Below, in pieces: positions 25,931 to 38,639 of a DNA stretch of 64,000 bases. Source of the stretch: Pristionchus mayeri (Eukaryota; Nematoda; Chromadorea; Rhabditida; Neodiplogasteridae); the NCBI GenBank assembly GCA_036245805.1, contig BTRK01000003.1:9796001-9860000 (forward strand). Direction: 5' to 3'. The first letter of the stretch is position 1. Each line of letters begins with the position of its first letter. The position numbers and the translations under genes are program-made. The notes beneath the pieces are model-generated. The model made no database searches. It saw only the letters and a list, made by a program, of their open reading frames with translations, and had not been told where the DNA came from.

Positions 25931-27393
25931 ACGCTAATTTAGCTTTACAATAACATCAACAATGGCACTGTTCTTTGAAAATACATTGTTAGACCTTCAA
26001 AGGAAAATACATTGTTAGACCTTCAAAGCATATTCTGACCACATTCATCGCTACGAGTAAGGAGGTCTTAAGGATCATTATTTTGTGATATTTTGAGAGA
26101 TATCAGCTCAGTTGCGACGCTAATTTAGCTTTACAATAACATCAACAATGGCACTGTTCTTTGAAAATACATTGTTAGACCTTCAAAGCATATTCTGACC
26201 ACATTCATCGCTACGAGTAAGGAGGTCTTAAGGATCATTCTTTTGTGATATTTTGAGAGATATCAGCTTAATTGCGACGCTAATTTAGCTTTACAATAAC
26301 ATCAACAATGGCACTGTTCTTTGAAAATACATTGTTAGACCTTCAAAGGAAAATACATTGTTAGACCTTCAAAGCATATTCTAACCACATTCATCGCTAC
26401 GAGTAAGGAGGTCTTAAGGATCATTATTTTGTGATATTTTGAGAGATATCAGCTTAATTGCAACGCTAATTTAGCTTTACAATAACATCAACAATGGCAC
26501 TGTTCTTTGAAAATACATTGTTAGACCTTCAAAGGAAAATACATTGTTAGACCTTCAAAGCATATTCTGACCACATTCATCGCTACGAGTAAGGAGGTCT
26601 TAAGGATCATTATTTTGTGATATTTTGAGAGATATCAGCTCAGTTGCGACGCTAGTTTAGCTTTACAATAACATCAACTATGGCACTGTTCTTTGAAAAT
26701 ACATTGTTAGACTTTCAAAGCATATTCTGACCACATTCATCGCTACGAGTAAGGAGGTCTTAAGGATCATTATTTTGTGATATTTTGAGAGATATCAGCT
26801 CAGTTGCGACGCTAATTTAGCTTTACAATAACATCAACAATGGCACTGTTCTTTGAAAATACATTGTTAGACCTTCAAAGCATATTCTGACCACATTCAT
26901 CGCTACGAGTAAGGAGGTCTTAAGGATCATTATTTTGTGATATTTTGAGAGATATCAGCTCAGTTGCGACGCTAATTTAGCTTTATAATAACATCAACAA
27001 TGGCACTGTTCTTTGAAAATACATTGTTAGACCTTCACAGCATATTCTGACCACATTCATCGCTACGAGTAAGGAGGTCTAAAGGATCATTATTTTGTGA
27101 TATTTTGAGAGATATCAGCTCAGTTGCGACGCTAGTTTAGCTTTACAATAACATCAACAATGGCACTGTTCTTCGAAAATACATTGTTAGACCTTCAAAG
27201 CATATTCTGACCACATTCATCGCTACGAGTAAGGAGGTCTTAAGGATCATTCTTTTGTGATATTTTGAGAGATATCAGCTTAATTGCGACGCTAATTTAG
27301 CTTTACAATAACATCAACAATGGCACTGTTCTTTGAAAATACATTGTTAGACCTTCAAAGGAAAATACATTGTTAGACCTTCAAAGCATATTC
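25931..27393. repeat. 1.46-kb duplicated block, copy 1 (offset 3,300 bp)
   Basis: Matches 29,231-30,693 at an offset of 3,300 bp. Shared order: ctcagttg, attcttttg, ctaacc with tgcaacgc, gctagtttag with caactatgg, ctttataata (26981/30281), cttcacagc with gtctaaagg, ttcttcgaaaat, attcttttg. It ends where this copy has gcatattctgacc and the other has gcgtattctaacc. Confidence 0.85.
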
Positions 27394-29230
27394 TGACCAC
27401 ATTCATCGCTACGAGTAAGGAGGTCTTAAGGATCATTATTTTGTGATATTTTGAGAGATATCAGCTTAATTGCAACGCTAATTTAGCTTTACAATAACAT
27501 CAACAATGGCACTGTTCTTTGAAAATACATTGTTAGACCTTCAAAGGAAAATACATTGTTAGACCTTCAAAGCATATTCTGACCACATTCATCGCTACGA
27601 GTAAGGAGGTCTTAAGGATCATTATTTTGTGATATTTTGAGAGATATCAGCTCAGTTGCGACGCTAATTTAGCTTTACAATAACATCAACAATGGCACTG
27701 TTCTTTGAAAATACATTGTTAGACCTTCAAAGCATATTCTGACCACATTCATCGCTACGAGTAAGGAGGTCTTAAGGATCATTCTTTTGTGATATTTTGA
27801 GAGATATCAGCTTAATTGCGACGCTAATTTAGCTTTACAATAACATCAACAATGGCACTGTTCTTTGAAAATACATTGTTAGACCTTCAAAGGAAAATAC
27901 ATTGTTAGACCTTCAAAGCATATTCTAACCACATTCATCGCTACGAGTAAGGAGGTCTTAAGGATCATTATTTTGTGATATTTTGAGAGATATCAGCTTA
28001 ATTGCAACGCTAATTTAGCTTTACAATAACATCAACAATGGCACTGTTCTTTGAAAATACATTGTTAGACCTTCAAAGGAAAATACATTGTTAGACCTTC
28101 AAAGCATATTCTGACCACATTCATCGCTACGAGTAAGGAGGTCTTAAGGATCATTATTTTGTGATATTTTGAGAGATATCAGCTCAGTTGCGACGCTAGT
28201 TTAGCTTTACAATAACATCAACTATGGCACTGTTCTTTGAAAATACATTGTTAGACTTTCAAAGCATATTCTGACCACATTCATCGCTACGAGTAAGGAG
28301 GTCTTAAGGATCATTATTTTGTGATATTTTGAGAGATATCAGCTCAGTTGCGACGCTAATTTAGCTTTACAATAACATCAACAATGGCACTGTTCTTTGA
28401 AAATACATTGTTAGACCTTCAAAGCATATTCTGACCACATTCATCGCTACGAGTAAGGAGGTCTTAAGGATCATTATTTTGTGATATTTTGAGAGATATC
28501 AGCTCAGTTGCGACGCTAATTTAGCTTTATAATAACATCAACAATGGCACTGTTCTTTGAAAATACATTGTTAGACCTTCACAGCATATTCTGACCACAT
28601 TCATCGCTACGAGTAAGGAGGTCTAAAGGATCATTCTTTTGTGATATTTTGAGAGATATCAGCTTAATTGCGACGCTAATTTAGCTTTACAATAACATCA
28701 ACAATGGCACTGTTCTTTGAAAATACATTGTTAGACCTTCAAAGGAAAATACATTGTTAGACCTTCAAAGCATATTCTAACCACATTCATCGCTACGAGT
28801 AAGGAGGTCTTAAGGATCATTATTTTGTGATATTTTGAGAGATATCAGCTTAATTGCAACGCTAATTTAGCTTTACAATAACATCAACAATGGCACTGTT
28901 CTTTGAAAATACATTGTTAGACCTTCAAAGGAAAATACATTGTTAGACCTTCAAAGCATATTCTGACCACATTCATCGCTACGAGTAAGGAGGTCTTAAG
29001 GATCATTATTTTGTGATATTTTGAGAGATATCAGCTTAATTGCGACGCTAATTTAGCTTTACAATAACATCAACAATGGCACTGTTCTTTGAAAATACAT
29101 TGTTAGACCTTCAAAGGAAAATACATTGTTAGACCTTCAAAGCATATTCTGACCACATTCATCGCTACGAGTAAGGAGGTCTTAAGGATCATTATTTTGT
29201 GATATTTTGAGAGATATCAGCTTAATTGCA

Positions 29231-30693
29231 ACGCTAATTTAGCTTTACAATAACATCAACAATGGCACTGTTCTTTGAAAATACATTGTTAGACCTTCAA
29301 AGGAAAATACATTGTTAGACCTTCAAAGCATATTCTGACCACATTCATCGCTACGAGTAAGGAGGTCTTAAGGATCATTATTTTGTGATATTTTGAGAGA
29401 TATCAGCTCAGTTGCGACGCTAATTTAGCTTTACAATAACATCAACAATGGCACTGTTCTTTGAAAATACATTGTTAGACCTTCAAAGCATATTCTGACC
29501 ACATTCATCGCTACGAGTAAGGAGGTCTTAAGGATCATTCTTTTGTGATATTTTGAGAGATATCAGCTTAATTGCGACGCTAATTTAGCTTTACAATAAC
29601 ATCAACAATGGCACTGTTCTTTGAAAATACATTGTTAGACCTTCAAAGGAAAATACATTGTTAGACCTTCAAAGCATATTCTAACCACATTCATCGCTAC
29701 GAGTAAGGAGGTCTTAAGGATCATTATTTTGTGATATTTTGAGAGATATCAGCTTAATTGCAACGCTAATTTAGCTTTACAATAACATCAACAATGGCAC
29801 TGTTCTTTGAAAATACATTGTTAGACCTTCAAAGGAAAATACATTGTTAGACCTTCAAAGCATATTCTGACCACATTCATCGCTACGAGTAAGGAGGTCT
29901 TAAGGATCATTATTTTGTGATATTTTGAGAGATATCAGCTCAGTTGCGACGCTAGTTTAGCTTTACAATAACATCAACTATGGCACTGTTCTTTGAAAAT
30001 ACATTGTTAGACTTTCAAAGCATATTCTGACCACATTCATCGCTACGAGTAAGGAGGTCTTAAGGATCATTATTTTGTGATATTTTGAGAGATATCAGCT
30101 CAGTTGCGACGCTAATTTAGCTTTACAATAACATCAACAATGGCACTGTTCTTTGAAAATACATTGTTAGACCTTCAAAGCATATTCTGACCACATTCAT
30201 CGCTACGAGTAAGGAGGTCTTAAGGATCATTATTTTGTGATATTTTGAGAGATATCAGCTCAGTTGCGACGCTAATTTAGCTTTATAATAACATCAACAA
30301 TGGCACTGTTCTTTGAAAATACATTGTTAGACCTTCACAGCATATTCTGACCACATTCATCGCTACGAGTAAGGAGGTCTAAAGGATCATTATTTTGTGA
30401 TATTTTGAGAGATATCAGCTCAGTTGCGACGCTAGTTTAGCTTTACAATAACATCAACAATGGCACTGTTCTTCGAAAATACATTGTTAGACCTTCAAAG
30501 CATATTCTGACCACATTCATCGCTACGAGTAAGGAGGTCTTAAGGATCATTCTTTTGTGATATTTTGAGAGATATCAGCTTAATTGCGACGCTAATTTAG
30601 CTTTACAATAACATCAACAATGGCACTGTTCTTTGAAAATACATTGTTAGACCTTCAAAGGAAAATACATTGTTAGACCTTCAAAGCGTATTC
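29231..30693. repeat. 1.46-kb duplicated block, copy 2 (offset 3,300 bp)
   Basis: Second copy of 25,931-27,393. Its right half (from about 29.9 kb) was copied again to 37.64-38.9 kb at an offset of 7,732 bp. As part of the 10.4-kb duplication it also appears at about 40.6-42.07 kb. Confidence 0.85.
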
Positions 30694-31881
30694 TAACCAC
30701 ATTCATCGCTACGAGTAAGGAGGTCTTAAGGATCATTATTTTGTGATATTTTGAGAGATATCAGCTTAATTGCAACGCTAATTTAGCTTTACAATAACAT
30801 CAACTATGGCACTGTTCTTTGAAAATACATAGTTAGACTTTCAAAGCATATTCTGACCACATTCATCGCTACGAGTAAGGAGGTCTTAAGGATCATTATT
30901 TTGTGATATTTTGAGAGATATCAGCTTAATTGCGACGCTAATTTAGCTTTACAATAACATCAACAATGGCACTGTTCTTTGAAAATACATTGTTAGACCT
31001 TCAAAGGAAAATACATTGTTAGACCTTCAAAGCATATTCTGACCACATTCATCGCTACGAGTAAGGAGGTCTTAAGGATCATTATTTTGTGATATTTTGA
31101 GAGATATCAGCTTAATTGCAACGCTAATTTAGCTTTACAATAACATCAACAATGGCACTGTTCTTTGAAAATACGTTGTTAGACCTTCAAAGCATATTCT
31201 TACCACATTCATCGCTACGAGTAAGGAGGTCTTAAGGATCATTATTTTGTGATATTTTGAGAGATATCAGCTCAGTTGCGACGCTAATTTAGCTTTACAA
31301 TAACATCAACAATGGCACTGTTCTTTGAAAATACATTGTTAGACCTTCAAAGGAAAATACATTGTTAGACCTTCAAAGCGTATTCTAACCACATTCATCG
31401 CTACGAGTAAGGAGGTCTTAAGGATCATTATTTTGTGATATTTTGAGAGATATCAGCTTAATTGCAACGCTAATTTAGCTTTACAATAACATCAACTATG
31501 GCACTGTTCTTTGAAAATACATAGTTAGACTTTCAAAGCATATTCTGACCACATTCATCGCTACGAGTAAGGAGGTCTTAAGGATCATTATTTTGTGATA
31601 TTTTGAGAGATATCAGCTTAATTGCGACGCTAATTTAGCTTTACAATAACATCAACAATGGCACTGTTCTTTGAAAATACATTGTTAGACCTTCAAAGGA
31701 AAATACATTGTTAGACCTTCAAAGCATATTCTGACCACATTCATCGCTACGAGTAAGGAGGTCTTAAGGATCATTATTTTGTGATATTTTGAGAGATATC
31801 AGCTTAATTGCAACGCTAATTTAGCTTTACAATAACATCAACAATGGCACTGTTCTTTGAAAATACGTTGTTAGACCTTCA

Positions 31882-33122
31882 AAGCATATTCTGACCACAT
31901 TCATCGCTACGAGTAAGGAGGTCTTAAGGATCATTATTTTGTGATATTTTGAGAGATATCAGCTCAATTGCGACGCTAATTTAGCTTTACAATAACATCA
32001 ACTATGGCACTGTTCTTTGAAAATACATAGTTAGACTTTCAAAGCATATTCTGACCACATTCATCGCTACGAGTAAGGAGGTCTTAAGGATCATTATATT
32101 GTGATATTTTGAGAGATATCAGCTCAGTTGCGACGCTAGTTTAGCTTTACAATAACATCAACAATGGCACTGTTCTTTGAAAATACATTGTTAGACCTTC
32201 AAAGCATATTCTGACCACATTCATCGCTACGAGTAAGGAGGTCTTAAGGATCATTATTTTGTGATATTTTGAGAGATATCAGCTTAATTGCGACGCTAAT
32301 TTAGCTTTACAATAACATCAACTATGGCAATGTTCTTTGAAAATACATTGTTAGACCTTCAAAGGAAAATACATTGTTAGACCTTCAAAACATATTCTGA
32401 CCAAATTCATCGCTACGAGTAAGGAGGTCTTAAGGATCATTATTTTGTGATATTTTGAGAGATATCAGCTTAATTGCGACGCTAATTTAGCTTTACAATA
32501 ACATCAACTATGGCACTGTTCTTTGAAAATACATAGTTAGACTTTCAAAGCATATTCTGACCACATTCATCGCTACGAGTAAGGAGGTCTTAAGGATCAT
32601 TATTTTGTGATATTTTGAGAGATATCAGCTTAATTGCGACGCTAATTTAGCTTTACAATAACATCAACTATGGCACTGTTCTTTGAAAATACATAGTTAG
32701 ACTTTCAAAGCATATTCTGACCACATTCATCGCTACGAGTAAGGAGGTCTTAAGGATCATTATATTGTGATATTTTGAGAGATATCAGCTCAGTTGCGAC
32801 GCTAGTTTAGCTTTACAATAACATCAACAATGGCACTGTTCTTTGAAAATACATTGTTAGACCTTCAAAGCATATTCTGACCACATTCATCGCTACGAGT
32901 AAGGAGGTCTTAAGGATCATTATTTTGTGATATTTTGAGAGATATCAGCTTAATTGCAACGCTAATTTAGCTTTACAATAACATCAACTATGACACTGTT
33001 CTTTGAAAATACATAGTTAGACTTTCAAAGCATATTCTGACCACATTCATCGCTACGAGTAAGGAGGTCTTAAGGATCATTCTTTTGTGATATTTTGAGA
33101 GAGAGATATCAGCTTAATTGCA
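31882..33122. repeat. Second copy of the 12,282-bp-offset block
   Basis: Copy of 19,600-20,840. It carries private changes 'ggcaatgttc' at about 32,328 and 'gaccaaattc' at about 32,399, both inherited by the further copy at about 43.7-43.8 kb. On its right it runs into a direct duplication of a 164-bp GA-expanded monomer, absent from the 20.8-kb copy. Confidence 0.82.
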
Positions 33123-33340
33123 ACGCTAATTTAGCTTTACAATAACATCAACTATGACACTGTTCTTTGAAAATACATAGTTAGACTTTCAAAGCATATT
33201 CTGACCACATTCATCGCTACGAGTAAGGAGGTCTTAAGGATCATTCTTTTGTGATATTTTGAGAGAGAGATATCAGCTTAATTGCGACGCTAATTTAGCT
33301 TTACAATAACATCAACTATGGCACTGTTCTTTGAAAATAC
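33013..33340 (+). repeat. Two adjacent 164-bp GA-expanded monomers
   Basis: Monomers 33,013-33,176 and 33,177-33,340 each carry gagagagaga in place of gagaga (a 4-bp gain), together with attcttttg and the atag start. The pair arose by duplication of a single monomer, because the related loci at 20,731 and 24,303 have only one. The pair is repeated at 44,391-44,554 and 44,555-44,718, exactly 11,378 bp away. Confidence 0.92.
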
Positions 33341-35159
33341 ATTGTTAGACCTTCAAAGCATATTCTGACCACATTCATCGCTACGAGTAAGGAGGTCTTA
33401 AGGATCATTATTTTGTGATATTTTGAGAGATATCAGCTCAGTTGCGACGCTAGTTTAGCTTTACAATAACATCAACTATGGCACTGTTCTTTGAAAATAC
33501 ATTGTTAGACCTTCAAAGCATATTCTGACCACATTCATCGCTACGAGTAAGGAGGTCTTAAGGATCATTATTTTGTGATATTTTGAGAGATATCAGCTCA
33601 GTTGCGACGCTAATTTAGCTTTACAATAACATCAACAATGGCACTGTTCTTTGAAAATACATTGTTAGACCTTCAAAGCATATTCTGACCACATTCATCG
33701 CTACGAGTAAGGAGGTCTTAAGGATCATTCTTTTGTGATATTTTGAGAGATATCAGCTTAATTGCGACGCTAATTTAGCTTTACAATAACATCAACAATG
33801 GCACTGTTCTTTGAAAATACATTGTTAGACCTTCAAAGGAAAATACATTGTTAGACCTTCAAAGCATATTCTAACCACATTCATCGCTACGAGTAAGGAG
33901 GTCTTAAGGATCATTATTTTGTGATATTTTGAGAGATATCAGCTTAATTGCAACGCTAATTTAGCTTTACAATAACATCAACAATGGCACTGTTCTTTGA
34001 AAATACATTGTTAGACCTTCAAAGGAAAATACATTGTTAGACCTTCAAAGCATATTCTGACCACATTCATCGCTACGAGTAAGGAGGTCTTAAGGATCAT
34101 TATTTTGTGATTTTTTGAGAGATATCAGCTCAGTTGCGACGCTAGTTTAGCTTTACAATAACATCAACTATGGCACTGTTCTTTGAAAATACATTGTTAG
34201 ACTTTCAAAGCATATTCTGACCACATTCATCGCTACGAGTAAGGAGGTCTTAAGGATCATTATTTTGTGATATTTTGAGAGATATCAGCTCAGTTGCGAC
34301 GCTAGTTTAGCTTTACAATAACATCAACAATGGCACTGTTCTTTGAAAATACATTGTTAGACCTTCAAAGCATATTCTGACCACATTCATCGCTACGAGT
34401 AAGGAGGGCTTAAGGATCATTATTTTGTGATATTTTGAGAGATATCAGCTTAATTGCGACGCTAATTTAGCTTTACAATAACATCAACAATGGCACTGTT
34501 CTTTGAAAATACATTGTTAGACCTTCAAAGGAAAATACATTGTTAGACCTTCAAAGCATATTCTGACCACATTCATCGCTACGAGTAAGGAGGTCTTAAG
34601 GATCATTATTTTGTGATATTTTGAGAGATATCAGCTCAGTTGCGACGCTAATTTAGCTTTACAATAACATCAACAATGGCACTGTTCTTTGAAAGTACAT
34701 TGTTAGACCTTCACAGCATATTCTGACCACATTCATCGCTACGAGTAAGGAGGTCTTAAGGATCATTATTTTGTGATATTTTGAGAGATATCAGCTCAGT
34801 TGCGACGCTAGTTTATCTTTACAATAACATCAACAATGGCACTGTTCTTTGAAAATACATTGTTAGACCTTCAAAGCATATTCTGACCACATTCATCGCT
34901 ACGAGTAAGGAGGTCTTAAGGATCATTCTTTTGTGATATTTTGAGAGATATCAGCTTAATTGCGACGCTAATTTAGCTTTACAATAACATCAACATTGGC
35001 ACTGTTCTTTGAAAATACATTGTTAGACCTTCAAAGGAAAATACATTGTTAGACCTTCAAAGCATATTCTAACCACATTCATCGCTACGAGTAAGGAGGT
35101 CTTAAGGATCATTATTTTGTGATATTTTGAGAGATATCAGCTTAATTGCAACGCTAATT

Positions 35160-37500
35160 TAGCTTTACAATAACATCAACTATGACACTGTTCTTTGAAA
35201 ATACATTGTTAGACCTTCAAAGCATATTCTGACCACATTCATCGCAACGAGTAAGGAGGTCTTAAGGATCATTATTTTGTGATATTTTGAGAGATATCAG
35301 CTTAATTGCGACGCTAATTTAGCTTTACAATAACATCAACTATGGCACTGTTCTTTGAAAATACATTGTTAGACTTTCAAAGGAAAATACATTGTTAGAC
35401 CTTCAAAGCATATTCTGACCACATTCATCGCTACGAGTAAGGAGGTCTTAAGGATCATTATTTTGTGATATTTTGAGAGATATCAGCTTAATTGCGACGC
35501 TAATTTAGCTTTACAATAACATCAACTATGGCACTGTTCTTTGAAAATACATTGTTAGACCTTCAAAGGAAAATACATTGTTAGACCTTCAAAGCATATT
35601 CTGACCACATTCATCGTTACGAGTTAGGAGGTCTTAAGGATCATTATTTTGTTATATTTTGAGAGATATCAGCTCAGTTGCGACGCTAATTTATCTTTAC
35701 AATAACATCAACAATGGCACTGTTCTTTGAAAATACGTTGTTAGACCTTCAAAGCATATTCTGACCACATTCATCGCTACGAGTAAGGAGGTCTTAAGGA
35801 TCATTATTTTGTGATATTTTGAGAGATATCAGCTCAATTTCGACGCTAATTTAGCTTTACAATAACATCAACTATGACACTGTTCTTTGAAAATACATAG
35901 TTAGACTTTCAAAGCATATTCTGACCACATTCATCGCTACGAGTAAGGAGGTCTTAAGGATCATTATTTTGTGATATTTTGAGAGATATCAGCTTAATTG
36001 CGACGCTAATTTAACTTTACAATAACATCAACTATGGCACTGTTCTTTGAAAATACATTGTTAGACCTTCAAAGGAAAATACATTGTTAGACCTTCAAAG
36101 CATATTCTGACCACATTCATCGCTACGAGTAAGGAGGTCTTAAGGATCATTATTTTGTGATATTTTGAGAGATATCAGCTTAATTGCGACGCTAATTTAG
36201 CTTTACAGTAACATCAACTATGGCACTGTTCTTTGAAAATACATAGTTAGACTTTCAAAGCATATTCTGACCACATTCATCGCTACGAGTAAGGAGGTCT
36301 TAAGGATCATTATTTTGTGATATTTTGAGAGATATCAGCTTAATTGCGACGCTAATTTAGCTTTACAATAACATCAACAATGGCACTGTTCTTTGAAAAT
36401 ACATTGTTAGACCTTCAAAGGAAAATACATTGTTAGACCTTCAAAGCATATTCTGACCACATTCATCGCTACGAGTTAGGAGGTCTTAAGGATCATTATT
36501 TTATGATATTTTGAGAGATATCAGCTCAGTTGCGACGCTAATTTATCTTTACAATAACATCAACAATGGCACTGTTCTTTGAAAATACGTTGTTAGACCT
36601 TCAAAGCATATTCTGACCACATTCATCGCTACGAGTAAGGAGGTCTTAAGGATCATTATTTTGTGATATTTTGAGAGATATCAGCTCAATTGCGACGCTA
36701 ATTCAGCTTTACAATAACATCAACTATGACACTGTTCTTTGAAAATACATTGTTAGACCTTCAAAGCATATTCTGACCACATTCATCGCAACGAGTAAGG
36801 AGGTCTTAATTATCATTATTTTGTGATATTTTGAGAGATATCAGCTCAATTGCGACGCTAATTCAGCTTTACAATAACATCAACTATGACACTGTTCTTT
36901 CAAAATACATTGTTAGACCTTCAAAGCATATTCTGACCACATTCATCGCAACGAGTAAGGAGGTCTTAAGGATCATTATTTTGTGATATTTTGAGAGATA
37001 TCAGCTTAATTGCGACGCTAATTTAGCTTTACAATAACATCAACTATGGCACTGTTCTTTGAAAATACATTGTTAGACTTTCAAAGGAAAATACATTGTT
37101 AGACCTTCAAAGCATATTCTGACCACATTCATCGCTACGAGTAAGGAGGTCTTAAGGATCATTATTTTGTGATATTTTGAGAGATATCAGCTTAATTGCG
37201 ACGCTAATTTAGCTTTACAATAACATCAACTATGGCGCTGTTCTTTGAAAATACATAGTTAGACTTTCAAAGCATTTTCTGACCACATTCATCGCTACGA
37301 GTAAGGAGGTCTTAAGGATCATTATTTTGTGATATTTTGAGAGATATCAGCTTAATTGCGACGCTAATTTAGCTTTACAATAACATCAACTATGGCACTG
37401 TTCTTTGAAAATACATTGTTAGACCTTCAATGCATATTCTTACCACATTCATCGCTACGAGTAAGGAGGTCTTAAGGATCATTATTTTGTGATATTTTGA
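35160..37500. repeat. C-type module within domain D, copy 1
   Basis: At about 35,160 the D-type body with tgcaacgc passes directly into tatgacactg and cgcaacgag, the C-type markers. What follows matches domain C: offset 20,200 bp to 15.4-16.7 kb (cgttacgag 15415/35615, ttatgatatt 16301/36501) and offset 17,990 bp to 18.5-19.3 kb. Private changes gained here are ttaactttac at 36,011 and ctttcaaaa at 36,901, both carried on into the later copies. The module ends with caatgcatattcttacc at 37,431. Confidence 0.87.
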
Positions 37501-37637
37501 GAGATATCAGCTCAGTTGCGACGCTAGTTTATCTTTACAATAACATCAACAATGGCACTGTTCTTTGAAAATACATTGTTAGACCTTCAAAGCATATTCT
37601 GACCACATTCATCGCTACGAGTAAGGAGGTCTTAAGG

Positions 37638-38639
37638 ATCATTATTTTGTGATATTTTGAGAGATATCAGCTCAGTTGCGACGCTAGTTTAGCTTTACAA
37701 TAACATCAACTATGGCACTGTTCTTTGAAAATACATTGTTAGACTTTCAAAGCATATTCTGACCACATTCATCGCTACGAGTAAGGAGGTCTTAAGGATC
37801 ATTATTTTGTGATATTTTGAGAGATATCAGCTCAGTTGCGACGCTAATTTAGCTTTACAATAACATCAACAATGGCACTGTTCTTTGAAAATACATTGTT
37901 AGACCTTCAAAGCATATTCTGACCACATTCATCGCTACGAGTAAGGAGGTCTTAAGGATCATTATTTTGTGATATTTTGAGAGATATCAGCTCAGTTGCG
38001 ACGCTAATTTAGCTTTATAATAACATCAACAATGGCACTGTTCTTTGAAAATACATTGTTAGACCTTCACAGCATATTCTGACCACATTCATCGCTACGA
38101 GTAAGGAGGTCTAAAGGATCATTATTTTGTGATATTTTGAGAGATATCAGCTCAGTTGCGACGCTAGTTTAGCTTTACAATAACATCAACAATGGCACTG
38201 TTCTTCGAAAATACATTGTTAGACCTTCAAAGCATATTCTGACCACATTCATCGCTACGAGTAAGGAGGTCTTAAGGATCATTCTTTTGTGATATTTTGA
38301 GAGATATCAGCTTAATTGCGACGCTAATTTAGCTTTACAATAACATCAACAATGGCACTGTTCTTTGAAAATACATTGTTAGACCTTCAAAGGAAAATAC
38401 ATTGTTAGACCTTCAAAGCGTATTCTAACCACATTCATCGCTACGAGTAAGGAGGTCTTAAGGATCATTATTTTGTGATATTTTGAGAGATATCAGCTTA
38501 ATTGCAACGCTAATTTAGCTTTACAATAACATCAACTATGGCACTGTTCTTTGAAAATACATAGTTAGACTTTCAAAGCATATTCTGACCACATTCATCG
38601 CTACGAGTAAGGAGGTCTTAAGGATCATTATTTTGTGAT
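37638..38639. repeat. 1-kb spacer between the 10.4-kb copies
   Basis: The spacer is satellite too. It carries the gctagtttag/caactatgg, ctttataata (38013), cttcacagc with gtctaaagg, ttcttcgaaaat and gcgtattctaacc (38413) series. It matches about 29.9-30.9 kb at an offset of 7,732 bp, with similarity running on to about 38.88/31.15 kb. The same series appears a third time around 41.6-42.1 kb at 3,646 bp further on. So the spacer is a copy of the middle of the flanking block and may mark where strand exchange resolved. Confidence 0.82.

Larger units (their letters stand above)
19600..35160. repeat. Domain D: attcttttg / ctaacc / tgcaacgc region
   Basis: The recurring element is a series: a ctcagttg unit, a unit with attcttttg, a 186-bp unit whose body has ctaaccac and tgcaacgc, and a further long unit. 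'ctaacc' is seen at 21771, 22783, 23661, 25343, 26381, 27925, 28777, 29681, 30693, 31385, 33871 and 35069, at uneven spacings of about 0.7-2.5 kb. Also typical are attatattg, gctagtttag, ctttataata, the cttcacagc/gtctaaagg pair and the GA-expanded unit. Uneven spacing with conserved local order indicates repeated duplication of blocks of 4-20 monomers. Confidence 0.83.
27262..37637. repeat. 10.4-kb segmental duplication, copy 1 (offset 11,378 bp)
   Basis: This block matches 38,640-49,015 at a constant offset of 11,378 bp. Rare variants confirm it along its length: gtctaaagg with attcttttg (28621/39999), gcgta (30681/42059 and 31373/42751), attatattg (32093/43471), paired GA expansions (33093/44471), gattttttgag (34111/45489), gagggctta (34404/45782), gaaagtac (34691/46069), caacattgg (34991/46369), cgttacgag (35615/46993), ctttcaaaa (36901/48279), agcattttct (37271/48649) and caatgcatattctta (37431/48809). 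The copies diverge at the left where attcttttg here meets attattttg there, and at the right the other way round. The 11,378-bp period equals 67 monomers, 25 modules and two 4-bp expansions. Confidence 0.93.
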